DNA of 18,570 nucleotides from JAADIV01 sp964439085 (GTDB lineage Bacteria > Desulfobacterota > Desulfobulbia > Desulfobulbales > VMSU01). A program made the translations under genes and the position numbers. The notes beneath the pieces are model-generated. The model had not been told where the DNA came from and did no database searches. It saw nothing but the letters and a program-made list of their open reading frames with translations. Every line of letters begins with the position of its first letter. Position 1 is the first letter of the stretch. The stretch is from assembly GCA_964439085.1 (NCBI GenBank), contig CAYTNB010000036.1:1-18570 (forward strand), given 5' to 3'. Positions 1 to 7,377 of this stretch are shown here, piece after piece.

Positions 1-148
1 GAGGGCTTTACAAAAAGCAGCTTAGAAAAATGTCCATTTTTACTTGACCACGTCAGGTATTTACAGCTGGCTAATATATTCAGGAAGACGAGCCGCAGCG
101 GCTTGTCGATACTATTACAGAATTTTATTTGGAGCGGTAACCATTTTA

Positions 149-2365
149 ATGTTAGATTCAGCTGACAAGATGCGCGTAAAGGAACTTGAGTCCCAAATTG
201 AGATTTTGGTTCAGGAAAATATGCAGCTGAAGGAACGTAGCTCTGATACAATGCTCTTGGGGATTGTATCAGAGCAAGTTAATACTGCACATACTATGGG
301 CCAGGTACTAGAATATGCTCTTGAAAGAATTTCCATTCTAAAGGATATTCCTTTTTGTGCCTTTGGTGTCAGGCAGGATAATAATTTGATTGTAAAAGAG
401 TACTATTTTTATCCATCTGATAATCCAATCCAAAAGAAAAAAATCTCTTTGCCCTGCGAGCTACAGGACAACATAAAGATTTTATGTTGTCCTGATAAAC
501 AATGGCCGGCAGTCGATCTACCCCTTTATTTTGGCAGCTTTGATTTTTTACCCAGCTCATTGTTATTGATTGGCTCTAAGAGTGAATTGGCACCGGGCTG
601 TTTTGTGTTCGCATCCTCAGACAATGATTCAAAGATATATCTTGGTAATATGGCTGCCCTCCTTGAGCGGCTTTGCGAAGTGATTACTGCCCGCATGGAC
701 AACCTCATTCTTTTGGATGGTCTCCGGAATTTAAATTGTGAACTGGATCAGAAGGTTATAGATCGTACCAAGAAGTTGACAGCGGTCAATGAAAAATTGA
801 GCCTAGAGATTGACAACCGTATGCTTGCCGAACAGGAGTTGCTGGAAGAGCGAGAGCGTCTGGCTGTAACCCTGCGCAGTATTGGTGATGGTGTGATTAC
901 CACAGATATTCACGGCAATATTGTTTTACTGAATAAAGTTGCTGAGAAGCTAACCGGCACAACGCAGGCAGAGGCTCGTGGTAAACCTCTCAGTGATGTA
1001 TTTAATATTATAAATGAAAATAGCCGAGAGCGTTGTGTTAATCCAGTCGAAAAGGTTCTTGAATCAGGAGAAATTGTTGGTTCTGTCAATCGTAAAGGCT
1101 TGATCGCCAAGGATGGTACGGAACGTGGTATTGCCGACAGCGGGGCACCGATTCGTGATAACGACGGTAAGATAATTGGTGTGGTTCTGGTTTTTCGAGA
1201 TGTCACCCTGACGAAGAGAATGGAACAGGAGGCACTAAAGGCCAAAAAACTTGAATCTGTCGGGGTGTTGGCTGGGGGTATCGCCCATGACTTTAATAAT
1301 ATTTTGGCTGCTATCATGGGTAATGTCAGTCTGGCTCTCATGTATGTCAGTTCCGGTGACAAGGTTTATAGCTTGCTTGCCGAGGTCGAAAATGCATCGT
1401 TAAGGGCCCAGAAACTTACCCAGCAGTTACTGACCTTTTCCAAGGGGGGGGAACCAATTAAGCAGATGGCTGCCCTGCCTGAAGTGGTCAGAGATTCAGC
1501 TGATTTTATCTTGCGGGGTAGTGCTGTGCGCTGTGAATATGATTTTGCCGCTGATTTGTGGGTGGTTGAAGTTGACCCCGGCCAGATCAGCCAAGTGATC
1601 CAAAATTTGATTATTAACGCCACGCACGCGATGCCCTTGGGCGGTATTATCAAAATTAGCGCCGAAAATTTTGATAATACTCATTCTCAGGCCGTTAATC
1701 TGCGGCCAGGGTTTTATGTAAAACTGGTTATTGCTGATCATGGTGTCGGGATAAAGGCCGATATGCAGGAACGGATATTTGATCCATATTTTACTACTAA
1801 GCAGGAAGGTAGTGGCTTGGGATTGGCTATAACTCATGCGATTATCAGTAAACATGCTGGTAGTATCATGGTCGATTCTGAACTTGGCGTTGGTAGTGAA
1901 TTTATTATTATGTTGCCCGCAACTGATAAGAAAATAAAAAAATCTGTTAATACCAACACCAAGTTGAGCCAAATTGCCGGGAAACATGGTTGTGTGATGA
2001 TCATGGACGATGAAGAGATGATCCGCAATATGGTGACACATATGTTGGCCCGCTTTGGTTACGAGGTGGTTTGTGTTGCTGACGGGGCTGAGGCCTTGCA
2101 ACTTTATAAGACCTTACTAAAATCTAACTCCCCTATTGAACTGGTTATAATGGATCTAACTATTCCTGGCGGTATGGGCGGCTTGGAGACTATGAAAGAG
2201 TTATTGGCCATAAACCCCGATGCCCGAACTATAGTTGCCAGCGGTTATTCCAATGACCCGGTTATGGCCAATTATGCTGATTATGGATTTAGTGGGGCCA
2301 TTGTTAAACCATTTCAAATTCGTGATCTCATCCAGATAGTCGATAATGTTCTAGCCGCCGAATGA
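149..2365 (+). CDS. Soluble PAS hybrid sensor histidine kinase with C-terminal receiver
   Basis: Two-component hybrid kinase. With the start at 149 (738 aa) the order is: a short coiled coil (about 5-35), a divergent GAF-like region (about 40-185), a second coiled coil, a PAS domain (about 236-355), HisKA with the H-box IAHDFNN and phospho-His at 380, a HATPase with N-box QNLIINATHAMP, G1 box DHGVGI, F box FDPYFTTK and G2 box GSGLGLA, then a receiver domain (about 620-738) with acidic pair DDE, acceptor Asp669 in VIMDLTIPGG, and the conserved Lys in VKPF. No membrane segment is visible, so it should act in the cytoplasm. The frame is open back to a TTG at 44, which would add 35 residues, but that start has no ribosome binding site. 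ATG 149 has GGAG at 131-134, rather far upstream (14 nt). The ligand and the output partner are unknown; no cognate regulator lies next to it. Confidence 0.9.
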   Translation: MLDSADKMRVKELESQIEILVQENMQLKERSSDTMLLGIVSEQVNTAHTMGQVLEYALERISILKDIPFCAFGVRQDNNLIVKEYYFYPSDNPIQKKKISLPCELQDNIKILCCPDKQWPAVDLPLYFGSFDFLPSSLLLIGSKSELAPGCFVFASSDNDSKIYLGNMAALLERLCEVITARMDNLILLDGLRNLNCELDQKVIDRTKKLTAVNEKLSLEIDNRMLAEQELLEERERLAVTLRSIGDGVITTDIHGNIVLLNKVAEKLTGTTQAEARGKPLSDVFNIINENSRERCVNPVEKVLESGEIVGSVNRKGLIAKDGTERGIADSGAPIRDNDGKIIGVVLVFRDVTLTKRMEQEALKAKKLESVGVLAGGIAHDFNNILAAIMGNVSLALMYVSSGDKVYSLLAEVENASLRAQKLTQQLLTFSKGGEPIKQMAALPEVVRDSADFILRGSAVRCEYDFAADLWVVEVDPGQISQVIQNLIINATHAMPLGGIIKISAENFDNTHSQAVNLRPGFYVKLVIADHGVGIKADMQERIFDPYFTTKQEGSGLGLAITHAIISKHAGSIMVDSELGVGSEFIIMLPATDKKIKKSVNTNTKLSQIAGKHGCVMIMDDEEMIRNMVTHMLARFGYEVVCVADGAEALQLYKTLLKSNSPIELVIMDLTIPGGMGGLETMKELLAINPDARTIVASGYSNDPVMANYADYGFSGAIVKPFQIRDLIQIVDNVLAAE

Positions 2366-2373
2366 TATAATCA

Positions 2374-2394
2374 TTCACTGAGCTTGTTGAAGTG
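2374..2394. repeat. Short intergenic repeat-like motif after the hybrid kinase gene
   Basis: Six bases after the stop codon the sequence reads TTCACTGAGCTTGTTGAA, followed by GTG, with TTCA/TGAA ends and CACT/AGTG flanks. From general knowledge, its reverse complement resembles the TTCGACAAGCTCAGTGAA-type motif scattered through intergenic regions of many bacterial genomes. Only this one copy is in the window, so it is called on resemblance. There is no run of T after it, so it is not a classical terminator. Confidence 0.35.
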
Positions 2395-2500
2395 CTCTTT
2401 CGATTACCCAAAAAACTCTTGTTTCTGCAATCGTGCCTCCTCGGATATTTACTAATTTGGTTTGAAATCCTCTCTTCTTGCGTTATATTCATGACCCTTA

Positions 2501-2526
2501 TTGACACTATATCAATTAATGATAAT
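2501..2526 (+). promoter_or_regulatory. Possible sigma-70 promoter for the Mrp-type ATPase gene
   Basis: A perfect TTGACA -35 box lies at 2501-2506. The best -10 candidate is GATAAT at 2521-2526 (5 of 6 consensus), but the spacer is only 14 nt. TAATGT at 2523-2528 gives a 16-nt spacer with a weaker match. The site is about 60 bp before the start codon, in a 219-bp gap with no other gene. Moderate to low certainty because of the spacer. Confidence 0.4.
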
Positions 2527-2584
2527 GTTACTTCCTTAAATCATACGTTAACGGTACCAAAAAAATTAATAGGAGAATCCCGTA

Positions 2585-3550
2585 ATGAGCAGTTCATGTG
2601 GCAGTTGTGCAAGTAAGAGTGAAGGATGTGGCAGTGGCCCCTCGCAGTCCGATGTTCAGGCCCATATAGCCCAGCAGGAGAATGAGATAAAGACCTCGCT
2701 TGGTAAGATAAAAAACAAGATATTAGTTATGAGCGGTAAGGGTGGAGTTGGTAAAAGCACGGTTTCTGCTAATCTTGCTCTGGGCCTGGCCAATCGTGGT
2801 TATAAGGTTGGTCTGATGGATGTGGATTTGCACGGCCCGGATATCTGCCGAATGCTTAATTTGGACGAAAAACTGCGGGACACCAAAATGAAAGATGGGG
2901 AATTGATCCCTTTAATGCGGGTTGGGGAGAACCTCAGGGTCATTTCTCTGGAATATATGATGGAAGATCGTGATGATCCTATTATCTGGCGCGGCCCCAT
3001 GAAGATTCAGGCTATTCGCCAATTTATTGCCGATATGGACTGGGGCGAGCTTGATTATCTGGTTATTGATGCCCCTCCGGGGACTGGTGATGAGCCGATG
3101 ACCATTGCTGATACCATTAAAGATGCCCAGGCATTAATAGTTACAACTCCACAGAACGTGGCTCTGGCCGATGTCCGTAAGTCCATCAATTTTTGTAAGC
3201 ATGTTAAAATGCGAATTGTTGGTCTGGTGGAAAATATGAGCGGCCTGGTTTGCCCGCATTGCAAAAATGTGGTTGAGGTCTTTAAAAGCGGTGGTGGTGA
3301 GCGGACTGCCAAAGATTTTAATATCAATTTTCTTGGTAAAATTCCCATTGATCCTATGGTAGTTGTTGGTGGTGATGATGGTAATCCTTACCTTAGTTCA
3401 AAAAACGACAGCCTAGCAGTTATGGCCTTTGTCGGTTTGCTCGATAATGTGGAAAAGAACACTGCGGCAACTCCAGTTTCCCTCGAAGCGACGAGTAGTT
3501 GTTCATGTGGCGGCACCTGTGGCCCGGAAAATGACTGTAATTGCTCTTAA
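2585..3550 (+). CDS. mrp: Mrp/NBP35-family Fe-S cluster carrier ATPase
   Basis: P-loop ATPase of the Mrp/ApbC/NBP35 family (321 aa), expected to bind and transfer Fe-S clusters in the cytoplasm. The deviant Walker A GKGGVGKS is at residues 51-58, followed by the MinD-like signatures DVDLHGPD and DAPPGTGDEP. The CPHC pair at 223-226 is the site that, in this family, bridges a cluster between two subunits. It also has Cys-rich ends: C5, C8 and C15 at the N-terminus, and C306, C308, C312, C318 and C320 in the last 16 residues, so it looks NBP35-like at the front and has an unusual cysteine tail. The start ATG has a clear AGGAGA about 8 nt upstream (2571-2576). The gene stands alone: the next gene is over 500 bp away. 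The family call is sure; the client proteins are unknown. Confidence 0.93.
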   Translation: MSSSCGSCASKSEGCGSGPSQSDVQAHIAQQENEIKTSLGKIKNKILVMSGKGGVGKSTVSANLALGLANRGYKVGLMDVDLHGPDICRMLNLDEKLRDTKMKDGELIPLMRVGENLRVISLEYMMEDRDDPIIWRGPMKIQAIRQFIADMDWGELDYLVIDAPPGTGDEPMTIADTIKDAQALIVTTPQNVALADVRKSINFCKHVKMRIVGLVENMSGLVCPHCKNVVEVFKSGGGERTAKDFNINFLGKIPIDPMVVVGGDDGNPYLSSKNDSLAVMAFVGLLDNVEKNTAATPVSLEATSSCSCGGTCGPENDCNCS

Positions 3551-3594
3551 TGAATTTGGAATGTGGCTTCTGGGATGCTGAATGAAAAGACTGT

Positions 3595-3767
3595 AGGCTG
3601 TCCGAGAATAGAAAGCATACTGCAGATAAGTGCAGACATAGAAGCCGGAGAAATTGGCCCATTTCCCCGCTGATTTTCGTCTAATAGCGTTGTTGTTGCC
3701 CGAAAATGATCGAAAGACTACTTTCATTCTTCAACTTTTCGCTACGTCTTCTATTCTCGGACAGCCT
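3595..3767. mobile_element. 173-bp element with perfect 19-bp terminal inverted repeats (MITE-like)
   Basis: AGGCTGTCCGAGAATAGAA at 3595-3613 is repeated exactly as its reverse complement at 3749-3767. The arms are 135 bp apart, too far for a terminator hairpin and typical of a small non-autonomous transposable element. Inside is a weaker inverted pair ATTTTCG/CGAAAAT and a CTGCAG palindrome. No target-site duplication is evident in the flanks, and no transposase is encoded. It could instead be the remains of an insertion sequence with its middle deleted, or an RNA-coding repeat. The inverted repeat itself is certain; the mobile nature is inferred. Confidence 0.6.
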
Positions 3768-3806
3768 CCTAGAGGTACATACCTAATTGGGGCCATTAAG
3801 TATATT

Positions 3807-3996
3807 TGATGGCGTCGTAAAAAGTACCTAAAAGGGGCATAGCAATCCGATCTACTGCGTCGTGGACCATTTTTGTTCGCTCGGCATACCATATATATGG
3901 CCTCGCTCTCAAAAATACCCCGCTCCTCGGAGTCTACGCTTACCTGTATATCGAAATTTTTACTTAGCCATCCCATTGGTTTTTACGAGCCCATCA
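3807..3996. mobile_element. 190-bp element with TGATGG..TCGTAAAAA inverted ends
   Basis: The left end TGATGGCGTCGTAAAAA (3807-3823) matches the reverse complement of the right end (3980-3996) at 15 of 17 positions. Read on the minus strand, its start shares three blocks in the same order with 18518-18570: the end motif, TGGCTAAGTA (3961-3970) and TAAGCGTAGACT (3931-3942). It is therefore a dispersed repeat family, present at least twice here. The minus-strand frame inside it (start about 3976) is probably spurious: in the other copy the corresponding stretch has a 16-bp length difference and in-frame stops. Most likely a MITE-like or REP-like intergenic element. Confidence 0.6.
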
Positions 3997-4075
3997 TATT
4001 TATTGATAACGGAGAACTGAATTCCCAAATTCTACCTTTCGGGATCCGCATTTCAAATTCATAAAGGATATTGTT

Positions 4076-4714
4076 GTGATTATAAAACAGATTATAGTTG
4101 GCTCCATGAGTGTATGTTGCTATGTAATTGGTTGTTCGGAAACCAAGGTCGGGGCGGTGGTTGATCCGGGTGGTTCTGAAGAGAAGATAATGGCCGCAGT
4201 GCGAGATGAGGGCCTCCAAATAAAATATATCATCAACACTCATGGGCATCCTGATCATGTCTGTGGTAATGGGCGTCTCAAAGAGGCGACTGGGGCACTC
4301 ATCGTCATGCATGAAGCGGATGCCAAGTTTTTTGCGCAGGACGATACAAAACAGTATTTTTCGATGTTGGGTCTGCCGGAATCTCCGCCACCCGATAAGC
4401 TGGTGAAAGATGGTGATATCCTGAAAATGGGACAGATCAAGTTGGAAGTTATTTTTACACCAGGTCACACTCCTGGTGGTATTTGTCTCTATAATAGTCC
4501 TAATGTCTTTACCGGCGACACCCTATTTGTCGGGGGTGTGGGCCGTACTGATTTCCCTGGCGGTTCCCCGGAGTTGCTTCAGCGCTCCATTCATGAGCGT
4601 CTGCTTAGTTTGCCTGATGATACCATCGTCTGGCCAGGTCACGGCTACGGCGGTGACTCCTCAACTATTGGCACTGAAAAACGTGCCAATCCTTTCTGTA
4701 ACAGGAATCTATAA
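4076..4714 (+). CDS. Metallo-beta-lactamase-fold hydrolase, glyoxalase II-like
   Basis: A 212-aa hydrolase of the metallo-beta-lactamase superfamily, single-domain YcbL/glyoxalase II-like group. All metal ligands are visible: THGHPDH (H56, H58, D60, H61), H131 in PGHTPG, D148 in TGDTLF and H189 in PGHG, so a dinuclear metal site and thioester or related hydrolysis are expected. The true substrate (hydroxyacyl thiol, lactonyl or other) cannot be read from sequence. It is about 40 aa shorter than classical glyoxalase II and lacks that enzyme's C-terminal substrate domain. The start is GTG at 4076, preceded by AAAGGA at 4063-4068. Its stop lies 3 bp before selB, so the two are almost surely co-transcribed, although a functional link to selenocysteine is only suggested. 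Confidence 0.88.
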   Translation: MIIKQIIVGSMSVCCYVIGCSETKVGAVVDPGGSEEKIMAAVRDEGLQIKYIINTHGHPDHVCGNGRLKEATGALIVMHEADAKFFAQDDTKQYFSMLGLPESPPPDKLVKDGDILKMGQIKLEVIFTPGHTPGGICLYNSPNVFTGDTLFVGGVGRTDFPGGSPELLQRSIHERLLSLPDDTIVWPGHGYGGDSSTIGTEKRANPFCNRNL

Positions 4715-4717
4715 ACG

Positions 4718-6625
4718 ATGCGGGAAATTGTTCTGGGCACTGCTGGCCATGTTGATCACGGTAAGACCAGTCTTATCAGGGCCTTAACCGGAATCGAAAC
4801 TGATCGCCTCAAGGAAGAAAAAAAACGTGGTATTACAATTGAGTTGGGATTTGCTTTTTTGGATCTGCCCTGCGGCCACCGCTTGGGTATTGTCGATGTG
4901 CCGGGCCATGAAAAATTTATCAAAAATATGGTGGCTGGGGTTGGTGGGATTGATCTTGTGGCCTTTGTGGTGGCGGCAGACGAGGGCATCATGCCTCAAA
5001 CCAGAGAGCATTTCGAGATTTGCAGTCTGCTTGGCGTCCAGCGTGGCCTGATTATTCTCACCAAAATTGATATGGTGGAGCCAGACTGGCTGGAGATGGT
5101 GGAGGAGGATGTCCGAGATTATTTTAAGGACAGTTTTCTGGCAGATGCGCCATTATTAAAGGTGTCTTCAACTTCAGGTGCCGGAATAGAACAGGTCAAA
5201 GAGAAGTTGAATGAGCTGGTGTCCATCTCGAAATTTAGTGAAGCATACGGCCCTTTCCGGTTACCCGTTGATCGTGTATTCAGTATGAAGGGATTTGGGG
5301 CGGTAGTCACCGGGACTTCCGTTTCCGGCCGGATAAAAGTTGAGGACGATATTTGCATCTATCCACACCTGAGAAAGGGCAAAATTCGTGGCATTCAGGT
5401 GCATGGTCAAGATGTGGATGGGGTGGAAGCTGGCCGCCGTACTGCTATCAATATCCAGGGTTTGGAAACCAATTTTGTCGCTCGGGGTGATGTCTTAGCA
5501 CACCCAGGCTGCTTGCAGCCATCCTATATGCTAGACTGTAATTTTACCTATCTGTCCAGCAACGTTAAACCCTTAAAGAATAGAACCCGGGTGCGGGTGC
5601 ATTTGGGTACTGCTGAAATTATGGGCCGTATTGTTTTACTGGAAAAGGAGGAGGCTACTCCGGGCGATACCATGAATGTGCAACTCCTTTTGGAGGAACC
5701 TGTGGGAACTTGGCCGGGTGATCGCTATGTGGCTCGTAGTTATTCGCCTGTGTTTACTATAGGCGGCGGGGTTATCCTGAATCCTTGTCCAGGTCGTAAA
5801 CGGCGTCGTTTTAAAGATGTAAACTCTGAAGTATTTGCAGCCTATAACTCTACACCGGAGGAATTGGCCGAGTTTCATCTGCGGGAAAGTAGCTTTAGCG
5901 GTCTTACCTTTAATGATTTAGAGATTCGTTTGGGGGTATTCGGCAAGCGTCTGAAAAAAATTCTCAATCAACCCATTTCAGCCCGCCGTATACTGGTGGT
6001 TGATTCCGATCGACAGTGGATGATTCATCCCGATACCTTGGATATCTTGGCGGGCCGTGTCTGTGATATTCTTCAAAAATTTCATCAGGAAAACTCCCTT
6101 AAAAAGGGAATGAGCAAGGAAGAATTGCGCTCCCGCCTCTATCAGGGGCTTGGTAATAAATTGTTTCAATTGGTGCTTAATAGTCTGGCCAAAGGCGGAC
6201 AAATTGTTCAGGAACAGGCGCTGGTTCGTTTGGCCGGGCATGAGGTATCTCTACAGGCCGATGTTAGCGATGTCCATGATGAAATGGTGCTTTTATTTAA
6301 GAATGCCGGGCTCAAACCGCCTACCAAAAAAGAAATTATGGCCCATTTCGCCAGTAAGCCTGAAAAATTGGTTTGGGATATTGTCGGCGTTTTGGTACGA
6401 GATGGTGCGCTTAACCGTATTAGCGGTGATCTGTATTTTCATGTCGATAACCTGCTGGCCCTGGAAGATAGCCTGAGGCAATTGCTGGCTAGAGATGGTG
6501 AGATTGATGCCCAGGGCTTTAAAACCTTAACCGGCCTCTCCCGCAAATTTTCCATTCCGCTTTTGGAATATTTTGACCGACAGAAGGTTACTATTAGGGT
6601 AGGCGATAAACGCATATTGCGTTAA
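4718..6625 (+). CDS. selB: Selenocysteine-specific elongation factor SelB
   Basis: Specialised EF-Tu-like GTPase that carries Sec-tRNA(Sec) to UGA codons marked by a SECIS element. GTPase motifs: GHVDHGKT (10-17), RGITIELGFA (37-46), DVPGHE (60-65) and TKID (115-118), the last a common SelB variant of NKxD. Two beta-barrel domains follow (about 175-350), then a long C-terminal part (about 375-635) with the length expected for the four winged helices that bind SECIS RNA. The 635-aa size is full length for the family. No strong Shine-Dalgarno is seen; with only 3 bp from the upstream stop, translational coupling is likely. No selA, selD, tRNA-Sec gene or UGA-containing selenoprotein was found in the window, so those must be elsewhere. 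Confidence 0.96.
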   Translation: MREIVLGTAGHVDHGKTSLIRALTGIETDRLKEEKKRGITIELGFAFLDLPCGHRLGIVDVPGHEKFIKNMVAGVGGIDLVAFVVAADEGIMPQTREHFEICSLLGVQRGLIILTKIDMVEPDWLEMVEEDVRDYFKDSFLADAPLLKVSSTSGAGIEQVKEKLNELVSISKFSEAYGPFRLPVDRVFSMKGFGAVVTGTSVSGRIKVEDDICIYPHLRKGKIRGIQVHGQDVDGVEAGRRTAINIQGLETNFVARGDVLAHPGCLQPSYMLDCNFTYLSSNVKPLKNRTRVRVHLGTAEIMGRIVLLEKEEATPGDTMNVQLLLEEPVGTWPGDRYVARSYSPVFTIGGGVILNPCPGRKRRRFKDVNSEVFAAYNSTPEELAEFHLRESSFSGLTFNDLEIRLGVFGKRLKKILNQPISARRILVVDSDRQWMIHPDTLDILAGRVCDILQKFHQENSLKKGMSKEELRSRLYQGLGNKLFQLVLNSLAKGGQIVQEQALVRLAGHEVSLQADVSDVHDEMVLLFKNAGLKPPTKKEIMAHFASKPEKLVWDIVGVLVRDGALNRISGDLYFHVDNLLALEDSLRQLLARDGEIDAQGFKTLTGLSRKFSIPLLEYFDRQKVTIRVGDKRILR

Positions 6626-6706
6626 CCCTAAGAGTTCACGGGCATTGCGTGTACTCAGATTCTGATTTTCTGGGACTTACAGTCTAATTTGTCTGCCCCT
6701 GTTAAG

Positions 6707-6753
6707 CCCCCTCGCCCTGTGGAGAATTGAGAGGGTGATGGACGCATTTGCGT
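6707..6753. repeat. Intergenic inverted repeats between selB and the DUF4390 gene
   Basis: The 194-bp gap after selB holds a C-rich/G-rich imperfect inverted repeat (CCCTC at 6709-6713 against GAGGG at 6731-6735) and, just after it, a small palindrome ACGCATTTGCGT (6742-6753). Neither is followed by a T run, so a Rho-independent terminator is doubtful. The first resembles the widespread intergenic hairpins with CCCTC...GAGGG arms. No promoter for the next operon could be named with confidence. Confidence 0.3.
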
Positions 6754-6819
6754 ATGATCAGATATCCTACCCCAATGAACTCCGAGTAGTTTTGCAAAAT
6801 AAAATAAATTAATTCTTCT

Positions 6820-7377
6820 ATGAAATTGAAAATAATCTTATTAATCATCCTTGCCACTCTTTTGTTGGCACCCACCCATAGTGTTCTAGCGGGAGAGGCC
6901 AAAATACAGGATGTAGTGGTAACTAATTCCAGCACTGATTTGCTGCTCTATCTAAAGGTGGTAGATGCCTTTAGCCCCGAAATTTTGAGTGGTGTGAAAA
7001 ATGGTCTGCCGCTAACCTTTTCATACCAAATAAGCCTGGAAATGCTTCGCCGTGGTTGGCTTAACAAAGAAATCTATTCTGGCAGTGTCGATTACACCCT
7101 CGTCTATGATAGTCTGAAAAAAGAATATTCGGTTCTGGGACTCACAAAAGAGAATAAATTTACTACGACCGATTTGGCAGAAGCGCAAAGACATATGGTG
7201 AATTTGAACGGCATATCTATTGTACCACTTACGTCCTTGGAACCCGACAGACAATATATCCTGAAGGCTAGAGTTGTATTGGATAAAAAGTCTCTGCCCT
7301 TTAATTTTAATTACTTAATTCCTTTTAGCTTCTGGAATTTGGAAACGGACTGGTACTCGGTTGATTTCCGCTATTGA
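6820..7377 (+). CDS. DUF4390 exported protein, NtrY partner
   Basis: A 185-aa protein with a Sec signal peptide (basic MKLK, hydrophobic 5-16, probable cut after VLA at residue 24). The rest fits the DUF4390 family: a beta-rich periplasmic or membrane-attached domain with the family's pattern of a Y/F-x-V-Y-D segment near the middle and a W-Y-S-V-x-F-x-Y end. From known gene orders, DUF4390 genes commonly sit directly before ntrY-like kinases, as here, where the reading frame overlaps the kinase frame by 17 bp. A role as periplasmic accessory or sensor input for that kinase is therefore likely but unproven. The start has no good Shine-Dalgarno; the leader is A/T-rich. The signal peptide supports this start. 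Confidence 0.8.
   Translation: MKLKIILLIILATLLLAPTHSVLAGEAKIQDVVVTNSSTDLLLYLKVVDAFSPEILSGVKNGLPLTFSYQISLEMLRRGWLNKEIYSGSVDYTLVYDSLKKEYSVLGLTKENKFTTTDLAEAQRHMVNLNGISIVPLTSLEPDRQYILKARVVLDKKSLPFNFNYLIPFSFWNLETDWYSVDFRY

Larger units (their letters stand above)
3551..4075. other. 525-bp non-coding gap with two inverted-repeat elements
   Basis: No convincing gene lies between the Mrp-type gene and the metallo-hydrolase. The open frames here on the minus strand (for example 3731-3976) have no homology I recognise and follow the repeat boundaries rather than gene boundaries. The gap is filled by one element bounded by perfect 19-bp inverted repeats and a second, 39 bp further on, bounded by imperfect 17-bp inverted repeats. 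About 80 bp (3997-4075) remain for the promoter and leader of the metallo-hydrolase/selB pair; no clear -35/-10 was found there. Confidence 0.75.

Noticed and set aside
2392..2616. 74-codon plus-strand frame upstream of and overlapping the Mrp-type gene
   Set aside because: It lacks a Shine-Dalgarno and any domain, and runs into the start of the real gene in another frame across the likely promoter.
3551..3570. Possible in-frame UGA selenocysteine extension after the Mrp-type gene
   Set aside because: The gene ends with TAA, not TGA, and no selenoprotein-like sequence follows.
3503..3727. Minus-strand frame spanning the end of the Mrp-type gene and the first element
   Set aside because: It overlaps the sure Mrp coding sequence on the opposite strand, shows no recognisable domain and no ribosome binding site. 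A degraded transposase piece cannot be excluded but is not supported.
3731..3976. An 81-codon open frame on the minus strand between the Mrp-type gene and the metallo-hydrolase
   Set aside because: It starts just inside the 3807-3996 inverted-repeat element, and the matching stretch of the second copy (18518-18570) carries a 16-bp length difference and stops. It is best seen as a chance frame in a repeat.
4476..4787. 103-codon plus-strand frame across the metallo-hydrolase/selB junction
   Set aside because: A shadow frame of two strongly supported genes with no domain of its own.
6867..6882. TTGGCAC-like sigma-54 -24 half-site near the DUF4390 start
   Set aside because: No matching -12 TTGC element at the proper spacing, and it lies inside the signal-peptide coding region.
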